In this document: piece after piece, positions 1 through 7,942 of the stretch
Position numbering within the stretch: position 1 is the stretch's first letter
How the letters are laid out: each line of letters begins with the position of its first letter
From: Egibacteraceae bacterium
Lineage (GTDB): Bacteria; Actinomycetota; Nitriliruptoria; Euzebyales; Egibacteraceae
DNA length: 42,138 nt
Direction of reading: 5' to 3'
NCBI GenBank assembly: GCA_035540635.1
Contig: DATLGH010000060.1
Location: forward strand, 1-42,138
The notes under the pieces: model-generated
Database searches by the model: none
The model's input: only the letters and a program-made list of their open reading frames with translations
Told to the model about the DNA's origin: nothing
Made by a program: the position numbers and the translations under genes

Positions 1-2
1 CC

Positions 3-1544
3 CACCGCGGCTGGATGCAGTCCGAGGGCCACCGGCGCAACATGCTCAACCGCTACCACGACGCCGTGGGCATCGGCATCATCTGCGACGCCGACGGCAC
101 CATGTGGGCCACCATGAACATGGGCCGGTTCACCGGCTCCAGCCGCCCCGCCTACGACAACCACGTCCCGGCCGACCCCATCGTGCACAACAACGACGGC
201 GGGACCACCTGCCGCGACCACAACCGGTCGGCGAAGAGCGCACCGGCCCCCGCGCCGACCCGTGCCCCGACCCCCTCGGCGGCCTGGCCCGGAGAGGCCC
301 GGGTGACGAGCGTGCACGTCGACGGCGAGAGCATCAGCGTGAGCTGGAGCCCTGCGAGCGGCTCGGTCGGCGCCTACGAGGTGCGCCGGGACGGGAAGGC
401 GGTCGCCACGGTTGCATCCGGCACGCGATCGGCGACCCTGGACGGGCTCGCGCCCTCCCACGACTACGACCTGCAGGTCGTGGCGGTCGACGCGGCCGGG
501 GCCCGCCGCGACGGACCGAGCGTGAAGGAGGCGACGACCCGCCCCGCGAGCGCTCCCCCGGCCGGGCTCACCGCGGCGCGGGTCGCCGGTGCGGACCGGG
601 TCGCGACGGCCGTGGCGGTGTCGAAGGCGGCGTTCCCGAAGGGGGCGCCGGCGGCGGTGCTCGCTCGGGCCGACGACTTCGCCGACGCCCTTGCGGGCAC
701 CCCGGTCGCGGCGGCGGCGGGCGGGCCCATCCTCCTCACGCCACGCAGTGGGCTGGCCGCGGCCACACGCGACGAGCTCACGCGCCTCGGGGTGCGGACC
801 GTCTACGTCCTCGGGGGGCCCGGCGCCGTGTCCGACGCGGTGGTGAATGCCCTGCCGAGCGCCGCCCAGCGCGTCGCCGGACCCAACCGCTACGCCACGG
901 CGGCTGCCGCGGCTGACGTGCTCGCCCGCCTCGGCGGCCGTCCGAGCGAAGGGGCCTACATCGCCGACGGCCGCCGCGGGTGGCCCGACGCGGTGTCGGT
1001 GTCGGCGCTGGCCGGCCACGAGCGGCGTCCCCTCCTCCTGACCGCCGGCGCCGCCCTGCCCGAGGAGACCGCCGCCGCGCTCACCCGCCACGCGGTCGGC
1101 CAGGCGACGATCGTCGGTGGCACCGGCGTCGTTCCCCCGGGCGTGCAGGCAGCTCTCGAGCGCGTGGTCCCCCACGTCGACCGCATCGCCGGTGACAGCC
1201 GCTACGCCACCGCGGCGGCGGTGCGCTCCCGCGCGCTCGCGGCGGGCATGAACCCCGACCGCACGTGGGTCACGACCCTGCGCAACTGGCCCGACTCGCT
1301 CGTCGTCGGGGCGGCTGCCGCCGCAAGCGGTGCGGTGACCGTCGCCGCCGCCGGCGCGCACCCCGCCCGGGAGCCCTCCGACGCCATCGCCTTCCTCGCC
1401 GGCCGTGGCGCCTCCCTGGAGAGCCTCCACATCGCCGGGGGCCGCGCGGCCGTGTGGGACGGCTGGGTGTGGGAGACGTTCCACCGCCTGCAGGAGCAAC
1501 GGCCGAGCCGACCCGGCAAGGGCCTGCTGCCCAGCCTCCTCTGA
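3..1544 (+). CDS. CAP-domain protein with CWB2 wall-binding repeats, 5' partial
   Basis: The reading frame is open to the left edge, so the start lies outside the window. The first visible residues (HRRNMLNRYHDAVGIGI) are the conserved end of a CAP/SCP domain. A proline-rich linker follows, then a fibronectin type III-like module (about residues 97-175 counted from the Met at base 15), then three tandem cell-wall-binding repeat 2 (CWB2) units. Each unit opens with a motif like VAGADRVATAVAVS, GPNRYATAAAA or GDSRYATAAAV. CWB2 anchors secreted proteins non-covalently to wall polymers, so this should be an exported surface protein. The CAP module's activity in bacteria is mostly unknown. The C-terminus ends soon after the third repeat, so the protein looks complete at that end. 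Confidence 0.85.
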   Translation, partial: HRGWMQSEGHRRNMLNRYHDAVGIGIICDADGTMWATMNMGRFTGSSRPAYDNHVPADPIVHNNDGGTTCRDHNRSAKSAPAPAPTRAPTPSAAWPGEARVTSVHVDGESISVSWSPASGSVGAYEVRRDGKAVATVASGTRSATLDGLAPSHDYDLQVVAVDAAGARRDGPSVKEATTRPASAPPAGLTAARVAGADRVATAVAVSKAAFPKGAPAAVLARADDFADALAGTPVAAAAGGPILLTPRSGLAAATRDELTRLGVRTVYVLGGPGAVSDAVVNALPSAAQRVAGPNRYATAAAAADVLARLGGRPSEGAYIADGRRGWPDAVSVSALAGHERRPLLLTAGAALPEETAAALTRHAVGQATIVGGTGVVPPGVQAALERVVPHVDRIAGDSRYATAAAVRSRALAAGMNPDRTWVTTLRNWPDSLVVGAAAAASGAVTVAAAGAHPAREPSDAIAFLAGRGASLESLHIAGGRAAVWDGWVWETFHRLQEQRPSRPGKGLLPSLL

Positions 1545-1705
1545 GCCCCCAGCGCTCACGATCTCCGGCGCCCCCACCCACGGCGCGTGTCGAGTCGGTC
1601 GGGGGACGTCATCTTCTGCGACTGAGCGCGCCGCGGGGGGTCGTGGCGGGGCCGGCCGGCATACGGCATGCTGGCCAGCCACCCTCGTCGCGGAGTCGGA
1701 CCCCC

Positions 1706-2797
1706 ATGAGCCTGCAAGTCGGCATCGTCGGCCTGCCCAACGTCGGCAAGTCGACGTTGTTCAACGCGGTCAGCGCCGCGGGGGCCGAGGCCGCCAACTA
1801 CCCCTTCGCCACGATCGAGCCCAACGTCGGCGTCGTCCCGGTGCGCGACGAGCGCCTCGCCACGCTCGCGCGGCTCGCGCGCTCCGCGAAGGTGACGCCG
1901 ACGAGCGTGGAGTTCGTCGACATCGCCGGCCTCGTCGCCGGGGCAAGCCGGGGAGAAGGACTCGGCAACCAGTTCCTGTCCCACATCCGCGAGGTCGACG
2001 CCGTCGCGCACGTCGTGCGCTGCTTCGACGACCCCGACGTCGTGCACGTCGAGGGGACGGTCGACCCCGGCCGCGACATGGACGTGATCAACACCGAGCT
2101 GCTGCTGCGCGACCTCGAGACGGTCGAGCGGCGGGCCGAGCGGGCCGCGCGCACGGCGCGCGCGGGCGACAAGGTGGCGGTCGCGGAGGCTGACCTGCTG
2201 ACCCGCCTCCACGCGCACCTCGGGGCCGGGGAGCCGGCGCGCGCGTTCCCGGGTGCCGAGCAGGCCCGGGGGCTGTTCCGCGAGCTCGGGCTCCTGACCG
2301 CCAAGCCGGTGCTCTACGTCGCGAACGTGGGTGAGGCGGAGGTGGGCGGCAACCCCCACAGCGACCTCGTGGGGGCGGTCGCCGACAAGGAGGGCGCCGA
2401 GGCCGTCGTCGTGAGCGCCGAGGCGGAGGCCCAGATCGCCGAGCTCGACCCTGCCGAGCGGGCCGAGTTCCTCGCCGACCTCGGACTCGACCGCTCGGGG
2501 CTCGACCAGCTCGTCGCCGCGGCCTACCGGCTCCTCGGCCTCGTCACCTTCTTCACGGCCGGGCCCACCGACGCGCGGGCCTGGACCATCCCCGAGGGCA
2601 CGAGGGCCCCGCAGGCCGCCGGCAAGATCCACAGCGACATGGAGCGGGGCTTCATCCGGGCGGAGGCGATCGACTACGCCGTCTACGCCGAGCTCGGCAG
2701 CGAGCAGGCGGTGCGGGAGGCCGGCAAGCTTCGCGTGGAGGGCAGGGACTACGTCGTCCGCGACGGCGACGTGCTGCTGTTCCGCTTCAACGTGTGA
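1706..2797 (+). CDS. ychF: Ribosome-binding ATPase YchF (Obg-like)
   Basis: The 363-residue length and the sequence match the YchF/OLA1 family throughout. The P-loop GLPNVGKST lies at residues 9-17, followed by a switch region (FVDIAGLVAGASRGEGLGNQF), a coiled-coil insert around residues 120-200, and a C-terminal TGS domain ending in RDGDVLLFRFNV. Family members bind the 70S ribosome, prefer ATP over GTP, and act in translation quality control and stress responses. The ATG at 1706 is chosen because the protein starts exactly at the family N-terminus; the frame is open further upstream but that part has no family similarity. It stands alone between the CAP protein and a kinase gene. Confidence 0.95.
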   Translation: MSLQVGIVGLPNVGKSTLFNAVSAAGAEAANYPFATIEPNVGVVPVRDERLATLARLARSAKVTPTSVEFVDIAGLVAGASRGEGLGNQFLSHIREVDAVAHVVRCFDDPDVVHVEGTVDPGRDMDVINTELLLRDLETVERRAERAARTARAGDKVAVAEADLLTRLHAHLGAGEPARAFPGAEQARGLFRELGLLTAKPVLYVANVGEAEVGGNPHSDLVGAVADKEGAEAVVVSAEAEAQIAELDPAERAEFLADLGLDRSGLDQLVAAAYRLLGLVTFFTAGPTDARAWTIPEGTRAPQAAGKIHSDMERGFIRAEAIDYAVYAELGSEQAVREAGKLRVEGRDYVVRDGDVLLFRFNV

Positions 2798-2858
2798 CCC
2801 TTCCGCGTGCCGGGCTCGGGGTGGACGGGCGGGCGGGCGGCCGCCCAGTTGATCCTGC

Positions 2859-2876
2859 GCGGGGTAGCGGCCCCGC
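2859..2876 (+). terminator. Hairpin between ychF and the kinase gene
   Basis: A 6-bp GC stem (GCGGGG/CCCCGC) encloses a 6-nt loop. It lies 62 bases after the ychF stop and 20 bases before the kinase start. There is no T tract, so it may be a weak terminator or an element of the kinase leader. Confidence 0.3.
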
Positions 2877-2896
2877 CTGCTGGGTAGAGGGCAACG

Positions 2897-4540
2897 ATGA
2901 CGTCGGAAGACATCGGGCGGCGCGTCGGGGGACGCTACGTCCTCCGCTCGCGCCTGGGTTCCGGCGGAGCCGGCACCGTGTGGGCGGCGGACGACGTCGT
3001 CCTCGAGCGAGCCGTTGCCGTGAAGTCGATCCGTGTGCCGGCAGCGGTGCCCGACGGTAAGCGCACCGCCAGCCACGAGCGGGTGCTGCGGGAGGCGCGG
3101 GCCGCGGCGCGGCTCAACCATCCGGGCGCCGTGACGGTGTTCGACGTGTTCGACGAGGACGGCTGCGCCTACCTCGTGATGGAGCTCGTGCGGGCGCCCA
3201 GCCTCGAAGAGCTCGTGAGCCGCAAGGGGCCGCTCACTCCTGCCGATGCGGCGCGCATGGGCATGCAGCTGCTCGACGCGCTGGAAGCGGCGCACGCCCG
3301 GGGGATCGTTCACCGCGACGTGAAGCCGAGCAACGTGCTCGTGAGCGCCGACGGCCTGGTGAAGCTCACCGACTTCGGGATCGCAACGGTGACCGGGGAC
3401 AGCCGGCTGACCGCCACCGGCCTCGTCCTCGGCTCGCCGTCGTACATGGCCCCCGAGCAGGCGCGCGAGGGGGCCGGCCGCGTGCCGGCAGACCTCTGGG
3501 GGCTGGGGGCCACGCTCTACTTCGCCGTCGAGGGGTTCGCGCCGTTCGACCGGGCCCAGCCGCTTGCCACCGTGCACGCGGTGCTCCACGACGAGCCGCG
3601 CCGTGCGCAGCGGGCCGGCGCCCTCGGTCCACTGCTCATCGACCTGCTCGCCAAGGACCCTGCGCAGCGTCCGGCGCCCGACGAGGTGCGCCGCCGCCTG
3701 CGGGAGGTCGTCACCGGCGCACAGGGCAACGGCACGGCGTCATCGGTCACCCAGCCCCTCCTGGCTATGGCGGCACCGCCCGCTGTCGAGAAGCCGGCTC
3801 CAGCGCCCGGGCCCCCGGTGGACGACACGCAGGCCGCCCCGCCGCCCTCACCCGCGTCGTGGCGGCGACCCGCGCTCGTGGCGGTGCTCGCCGCGCTGCT
3901 CGGCGTGGCCGCCCTCGGCGGGGCCGCCGCGTTCATGCGCGGTGACGACGGCACCGAGGGGCCCGCAGCAGGGCCGCCGCCCGTGGAGCAGGCCCCGCAA
4001 CCCGCGCCGCCTGAGGGATCCGGGGAGGAGCCCGCCCCCGACGAGGCGCCCGCCGACGTGCCCGAGGAGCCCGCTCCGCCCGCCGAGAATGCGGCAGACG
4101 CGCCCGCCGACTGGGTCACCTACACCCATGACCTCGGCTGGTCGATCGAGCACCCCGCCGACTGGCGGGTCGTCACGCGGAGCTCGACCATGGTCGACCT
4201 GCGCGACCCGGACTCCCCCACGTACCTGCGGGTGGACTACACCGACGACCCTCCCCCGTCGGCGGTCGAGGCGTGGGAGGCGATGTCCGCGTCCTTCGCC
4301 AGCCGCTACGCCGACTACACCGAGCTGCGCATCGAGCCGGTCACCTTCCGGGGCTTCGACGGCGCGCTGTGGGAGTACACCTACACCGACGGTGGCCTCC
4401 GGCTGCGGGCCGCCAACCTCGGGTTCGGTACCGACGAGTTCGGGCAGGCACTGAACTTCCAGACCACCGCCGCCGCCTGGGAGGCGTCGCAGGACCTCCA
4501 CGAGATGCTGCGACGCTCCTTCCGGCCCATCCCCCGGTGA
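2897..4540 (+). CDS. PknB-like Ser/Thr protein kinase, single TM, extracellular domain
   Basis: All core kinase motifs are visible: glycine loop GSGGAGTVW near residues 21-29, Lys43 (AVAVK), catalytic HRDVKPSN at 139-146, DFG at 159-161 and APE at 185-187. A Pro/Ala-rich juxtamembrane region follows, then one membrane segment near residues 326-347, a Pro/Glu-rich stalk, and an outside domain of about 130 residues (about 415-545). That domain is not PASTA; it resembles the PsbP-like/DUF1795-type tails of some actinobacterial kinases, but I cannot assign it firmly. The protein should phosphorylate cytosolic targets in response to an external cue. It sits 43 bases upstream of a sigma factor gene on the same strand, so the two may be co-transcribed. 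Confidence 0.9.
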   Translation: MTSEDIGRRVGGRYVLRSRLGSGGAGTVWAADDVVLERAVAVKSIRVPAAVPDGKRTASHERVLREARAAARLNHPGAVTVFDVFDEDGCAYLVMELVRAPSLEELVSRKGPLTPADAARMGMQLLDALEAAHARGIVHRDVKPSNVLVSADGLVKLTDFGIATVTGDSRLTATGLVLGSPSYMAPEQAREGAGRVPADLWGLGATLYFAVEGFAPFDRAQPLATVHAVLHDEPRRAQRAGALGPLLIDLLAKDPAQRPAPDEVRRRLREVVTGAQGNGTASSVTQPLLAMAAPPAVEKPAPAPGPPVDDTQAAPPPSPASWRRPALVAVLAALLGVAALGGAAAFMRGDDGTEGPAAGPPPVEQAPQPAPPEGSGEEPAPDEAPADVPEEPAPPAENAADAPADWVTYTHDLGWSIEHPADWRVVTRSSTMVDLRDPDSPTYLRVDYTDDPPPSAVEAWEAMSASFASRYADYTELRIEPVTFRGFDGALWEYTYTDGGLRLRAANLGFGTDEFGQALNFQTTAAAWEASQDLHEMLRRSFRPIPR

Positions 4541-4583
4541 CCTCCCCCGTTTGGGCAGCCGCGAGGGTGGCGACACCAGAGGC

Positions 4584-5489
4584 ATGAGCGTCCCCGACGA
4601 TCTCCTCGACCTCTACTTCGCCGAGCTCGGCCAGGTGCCGCTGCTCAGCGCCGAGGAGGAGGTCGAGCTCGCGAAGCGGATGGAGGCCTGCCGGGAGGCG
4701 GAGCAGCGGCTGCGCGCCCAGCCTGACCTCGACGCCTCCACCCGCGACGAGCTCGAGGCCTGCATCGCCTCGGGGCACGAGGCGTTCGACCGGTTCGTGT
4801 CCGCGAACCTCCGGCTGGTCGTCGCCGAGGCGAGCAGGTTCGGTCGCCGCTCCCGCCTCGGGCTCGACGAGCTCGTCCAGGAGGGCAACCTCGGGCTCAT
4901 CCGTGCGGTGGAGAAGTTCGACTGGCGACGCGGGTTCAAGTTCTCGACCTACGCGACGTGGTGGATCCGCCAGGCGCTGCAGCGCGGCACGGCGAACAAC
5001 GAGCGCACCATCCGCCTGCCGACGGGCGTGCACGCCAACCTGCTGAAGGTCCGCGCTGCGGAGGCGCGTCTCGGCGCGGAGCTCGGGCGCCCGCCCTGCC
5101 TCGACGAGCTGGCGGAAGCGACCCGGTTGAGCGAGGACGAGGTCCGCCAGGTGCTCGCCGTGGACTTCGCGGTCACCTCGCTCGACAAGCCGGTGTCGGG
5201 TGACGACGACGCCGCCGAGCTCGGGGCGCTCGTCGCGCGGGCGAGCGACGCGCCCGCCGAGGAGGTCATCGACCAGCTGTTCCTCGAAGACGTCTTCGAC
5301 ACCGCCCGCCGGGAGCTCCCCGAGCGCAGCTGGTACGTCCTGCAGCGCCGCTACGGGCTGAACGGCTACGAGCCGTCGACCCTCCAGGAGCTCGGCAGCG
5401 AGCTCGGCGTGTCGCGGGAGACCGTGCGCAAGATCGAGCAGCAGGCGCTCGCGCTGCTGCAGCGCGCTCTAGTCTCCGCGGCGGCCTGA
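4584..5489 (+). CDS. Group 2 (primary-like) sigma-70 family sigma factor
   Basis: This is a 301-residue sigma factor. It has a region 1.2-like start (DLYFAELGQVPLLSAEEEVE), region 2 with the promoter-melting motif FKFSTYATWWIRQAL, region 3, and region 4 with a helix-turn-helix (LQELGSELGVSRETVRKIEQ). It lacks the long acidic N-terminus of RpoD/HrdB, which places it with SigB (mycobacterial sense)/HrdD-type group 2 factors for stationary phase or stress. The ATG at 4584 begins right before region 1.2 and is preferred; an in-frame TTG at 4551 would add 11 uncharacteristic residues. It follows the kinase by 43 bases, which suggests a shared transcript. It converges with an aldo/keto reductase gene downstream. 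Confidence 0.9.
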   Translation: MSVPDDLLDLYFAELGQVPLLSAEEEVELAKRMEACREAEQRLRAQPDLDASTRDELEACIASGHEAFDRFVSANLRLVVAEASRFGRRSRLGLDELVQEGNLGLIRAVEKFDWRRGFKFSTYATWWIRQALQRGTANNERTIRLPTGVHANLLKVRAAEARLGAELGRPPCLDELAEATRLSEDEVRQVLAVDFAVTSLDKPVSGDDDAAELGALVARASDAPAEEVIDQLFLEDVFDTARRELPERSWYVLQRRYGLNGYEPSTLQELGSELGVSRETVRKIEQQALALLQRALVSAAA

Positions 5490-5494
5490 GCGGC

Positions 5495-5508
5495 GACCGG
5501 CTGCGGTC
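5495..5508. terminator. Short hairpin between convergent genes
   Basis: A 5-bp stem (GACCG/CGGTC) with a 4-nt loop fills the 17-base gap between the sigma factor stop and the reductase stop. It is weak and lacks T tracts. Confidence 0.25.
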
Positions 5509-6496
5509 AGGCGACGGGCAGCTCCCGCTCGGGGCGCCCGCCCATGCGCGCGAAGTCCCACGGGTAGCCTCGGGCGGGCTCGCTCACGCGGGTCAGCCGG
5601 CCGATCTCGTCCTCACCGAGACGCAGCTCCGCGGCCGCGAGGCTCGCGTCGATCTGGTCGGCCCGGGTGGCGCCGATGACCGGGATCGTGGCGGGCTGGG
5701 CCAGCACCCAGCCGACCGCCACGGTGGCCGGGTGGCTGCCCCGCGCGTCGGCGACCTCCCGCACGACCTCGAGCGTGCCCCAGTCGCGCTCCCCGATGTT
5801 GTCGACGAACTGCGCGAAGCGGCCCTTGCCGTCGGCGGTCTCGCCGCGGGCGTATTTGCCGGTGAGGAAGCCCGCGGCGAGCGGCGACCACGCGAGGATG
5901 CCGAGCCCGTTCGCGTGGGCGGCCGGGAGGGTCTCGAACTCGATCTGGCGCTCGACGAGCGAGTACTGCGGCTGCAGCGCCACGAACCGGTCGTAGCCGC
6001 GGGCGTCCTGCATGCGGCAGGCACGCTCGATCTGCCAGCCGACGAAGTTCGACACGCCGACGTAGCGCACCTTGCCCGAACGCACGAGGTGGTCGAGGGC
6101 GGACAGCGTCTCGTCGAGTGGCGTCGTCGCGTCCCACGAGTGGAGCTGGTAGAGGTCGACCCAGTCGGTCCCGAGCCGGCTCAGGCTCGCCTCGACCGCG
6201 GCGAGGAGGTGACGGCGGCTCGAGGAGCGGTCGTTCGGACCCGGTCCCGTACCGCCGTAGGCCTTCGTCGCGATGACGACCTGGTCGCGGTGCCCGCTCA
6301 GGATCTCGCCGAGGATCTCCTCGCTGCGCCCGCCGGTGTAGACGTCAGCGGTGTCGAAGAACGTCCCGCCCGCGTCGCGGAACCGCTTGACGATCGCGGC
6401 CGACTCGTCGGGGTCGGCCGCTCCACCGAACGTCATCGTGCCGAGACAGAGCTCGCTCACGACGAGGCCGCTGCGGCCGAGGTAGGTCTGCTGCAT
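5507..6496 (-). CDS. Aldo/keto reductase
   Basis: The 329-residue protein matches the aldo/keto reductase TIM-barrel superfamily. The catalytic tetrad is visible: Asp48 and Tyr53 in DTADVY, Lys78 in IATKAYGG, and His119 in YQLHSWD. Near the C-terminus the segment IPVIGATRADQ fits the NADPH-binding region. Such enzymes reduce carbonyls with NADPH. This one resembles the YghZ/Tas-like group, whose substrates are usually unknown. It is a single gene on the minus strand whose start lies 30 bases from the tRNA-Val gene on the other strand. Confidence 0.92.
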   Translation of the reverse strand: MQQTYLGRSGLVVSELCLGTMTFGGAADPDESAAIVKRFRDAGGTFFDTADVYTGGRSEEILGEILSGHRDQVVIATKAYGGTGPGPNDRSSSRRHLLAAVEASLSRLGTDWVDLYQLHSWDATTPLDETLSALDHLVRSGKVRYVGVSNFVGWQIERACRMQDARGYDRFVALQPQYSLVERQIEFETLPAAHANGLGILAWSPLAAGFLTGKYARGETADGKGRFAQFVDNIGERDWGTLEVVREVADARGSHPATVAVGWVLAQPATIPVIGATRADQIDASLAAAELRLGEDEIGRLTRVSEPARGYPWDFARMGGRPERELPVA

Positions 6497-6526
6497 GTCG
6501 CACTCCTGCTACCATGTCCGGCTGCG

Positions 6527-6602
6527 GGGCGGTTAGCTCAGTTGGGAGAGCGCCGGCTCGACAAGCCGGAGGTCACAGGTTCAAGCCCTGTACCGCCCAC
6601 CA
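6527..6602 (+). tRNA. tRNA-Val (anticodon GAC)
   Basis: A complete 76-nt cloverleaf can be drawn. The acceptor stem is GGGCGGT (6527-6533) with ACCGCCC (6592-6598), the D stem GCTC/GAGC, the anticodon stem CCGGC (6553-6557) with GCCGG (6565-6569), the T stem ACAGG/CCTGT with loop TTCAAGC, and an encoded 3' CCA after discriminator A6599. The loop reads TCGACAA, giving anticodon GAC at 6560-6562 (Val, reads GUC/GUU). Position 33 is C instead of the near-universal U. A possible -10 (TACCAT, 6510-6515) lies 11 bases upstream. Confidence 0.95.
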
Positions 6603-6604
6603 TT

Positions 6605-6648
6605 CCGCAGAACGGCCCGGCCAGGCAAGGCCGGGCCCTTTCTTGCGG
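6605..6648 (+). terminator. Rho-independent terminator of tRNA-Val
   Basis: A 9-bp GC stem (6614-6622 with 6629-6637, loop AGGCAA) is followed by CTTTCTT. Outer bases CCGCA (6605-6609) and TGCGG (6644-6648) can extend the pairing, which makes the structure partly bidirectional for the minus-strand csbD-like gene. It is the clearest U-tract terminator in the window. Confidence 0.85.
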
Positions 6649-6655
6649 AGGGGCG

Positions 6656-6874
6656 CTACTGGTTGGCGCGCTGCTCCGCCTCCTTGCGCAGCGCCTCGCT
6701 CTGCTTCTCGTCGGCCTGGGCCTGCGCCTGCTCGGCCTCGCGCTCGCTGTCGGACTTCTCGCGCTGGGCCTCGCCCTCGCGCTCCATCCGCTCGTTGCCG
6801 GCGAGCTGGCCGGCGGCCTTCTTCGCCGAGCCCTTCAGCTCCTCTCCCACGCCTCGCGTGTCACCCTCTGCCAT
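6656..6874 (-). CDS. CsbD family stress protein
   Basis: This 72-residue, highly charged protein has the CsbD-like core (VGEELKGSAKKAAGQLAGNE) followed by a Glu/Gln/Lys-rich helical tail. CsbD is a small general-stress protein of unknown mechanism, under SigB control in Bacillus. A strong Shine-Dalgarno (GAGGAGGAG) precedes the ATG. It is the distal gene of a minus-strand group with a glycine-zipper stress protein, a DksA-like protein and a BON protein, which supports a stress role. Confidence 0.85.
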   Translation of the reverse strand: MAEGDTRGVGEELKGSAKKAAGQLAGNERMEREGEAQREKSDSEREAEQAQAQADEKQSEALRKEAEQRANQ

Positions 6875-6934
6875 GGTCGCTCCTCCTCGTGTCGTCGGTG
6901 TGGTGTCGTCCGCACGGTCGCGCGGCGGGGCGCG

Positions 6935-7507
6935 TCAGGCGGCGATCTCGTGCCCCTCGGCGTCGAAGCGGTGCATCCTGCTCGGGTTGTTCGCCGCCAA
7001 CACCTCGACGGCGCGCTCGAGCTCGTCGCGGTCGTCGGCGTGCGCGCCGACCACGACGTAGCCCTCCCCGACCTCCTGCAACGTGAGCTCCCAGGCCTCG
7101 GACTGCTTTATCTTGCTCATCGCGCCCGCGGTGAAGCCGACGCCGGTCCCGGCGGCGGCGCCGCCGAGCGTCGCCGCCCAGATCCCCGCACCCACCGCGG
7201 GACCGACGCCGGGGATGCCGAACGCCGCCGCGCCGGCGAGGAACCCGACCGCGCCGCCGACACCAGCCCCGGTCGCGGCGCCGCCCAGGGTGGCGCGCAC
7301 GGCCGTCTCCCCGAACTCCTCGTCCCGGGAGCTCGTGTCACTGGCCTCAGCGGCCTCCTCGGCCTGGGGGCCGAGCAGCGAGATGTGCGATCCGGGGACG
7401 CCCGCGCGCTCCAGGGACTCGATCGTGCGGCGTGCGGTCGCCATGTCCTCGTAGCATGCGGTCACGTTGTAGGCGGCAAGTGCGGCTTTGTCGGTGTAGC
7501 GCTCCAT
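6935..7507 (-). CDS. General stress protein 17M-like with glycine-zipper segment
   Basis: The 190-residue protein begins with a YflT/GSP17M-like ferredoxin-fold segment (AAYNVTACYEDMATARRTIESLERAG). A central Gly/Ala-rich stretch (about residues 75-135) has the small-residue spacing of glycine-zipper membrane segments. The C-terminus (GEGYVVVGAHADD) reads like the second half of the fold. Proteins of this layout are annotated as general stress or hypothetical membrane proteins; no biochemical function is established. It lies within a run of stress genes on the same strand, 57 bases downstream of the DksA-like gene. Confidence 0.7.
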   Translation of the reverse strand: MERYTDKAALAAYNVTACYEDMATARRTIESLERAGVPGSHISLLGPQAEEAAEASDTSSRDEEFGETAVRATLGGAATGAGVGGAVGFLAGAAAFGIPGVGPAVGAGIWAATLGGAAAGTGVGFTAGAMSKIKQSEAWELTLQEVGEGYVVVGAHADDRDELERAVEVLAANNPSRMHRFDAEGHEIAA

Positions 7508-7564
7508 GTACGCAAGCCTGCCCGGCGCGTGCGCTGTTCACACGAGGGGGGCCGGAGCCGGCCC

Positions 7565-7942
7565 CTACGTACCGACCTCGCCGCGCTCGAGCCGGCGCTG
7601 GTGGTCGACGGTGTAGCGCGCGGCCGGCTCCGCCTCGAGCCGTTCGTCGGGGATGGGCTCACCGGTGGCCTCGCAGATCCCGTAGCGACCGTCCTCGAGC
7701 CGGCGGAACGCGTCGTCGACCTCACGCAGCTGCGCCTCGACGTGCTCGCGCACCGAGTAGTCCTTCTCCCGCTCGACGGTCTCGCTGGCGATGTCGGCGG
7801 GATGCTGGTCGAAGGCGGACAGCTCGGAGGTCGAGTCCTCGAGGGACTGCTCGAGATGCTGGCTCGTGTGCCCGTCGCGAAGAGCGAGCAGGCGCTCGCG
7901 CTCGGCTTCCAGCAGCGCGCGGGCTCGTGCGTCTTCCATCAC
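7565..7942 (-). CDS. DksA/TraR family protein, zinc-finger cysteines mostly lost
   Basis: This 125-residue protein has an N-terminal coiled coil with acidic residues near its tip and a C-terminal DksA/TraR-type finger. The finger normally reads C-x2-C-x17-C-x2-C; here the four positions are Cys90, Thr93, Thr111 and His114, so zinc binding is doubtful. Known cysteine-less DksA paralogues still bind RNA polymerase through the secondary channel and work under zinc limitation or oxidative stress. Its start overlaps the stop of the upstream BON gene (ATGA at 7939-7942 on the minus strand), so the two are translationally coupled. Confidence 0.85.
   Translation of the reverse strand: MMEDARARALLEAERERLLALRDGHTSQHLEQSLEDSTSELSAFDQHPADIASETVEREKDYSVREHVEAQLREVDDAFRRLEDGRYGICEATGEPIPDERLEAEPAARYTVDHQRRLERGEVGT

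Noticed and set aside
1556-3589. A 677-codon open frame on the minus strand
   Set aside because: It is antisense to ychF and the kinase, is rich in Arg/His/Gly/Val low-complexity sequence, and matches no family; it results from high GC content.
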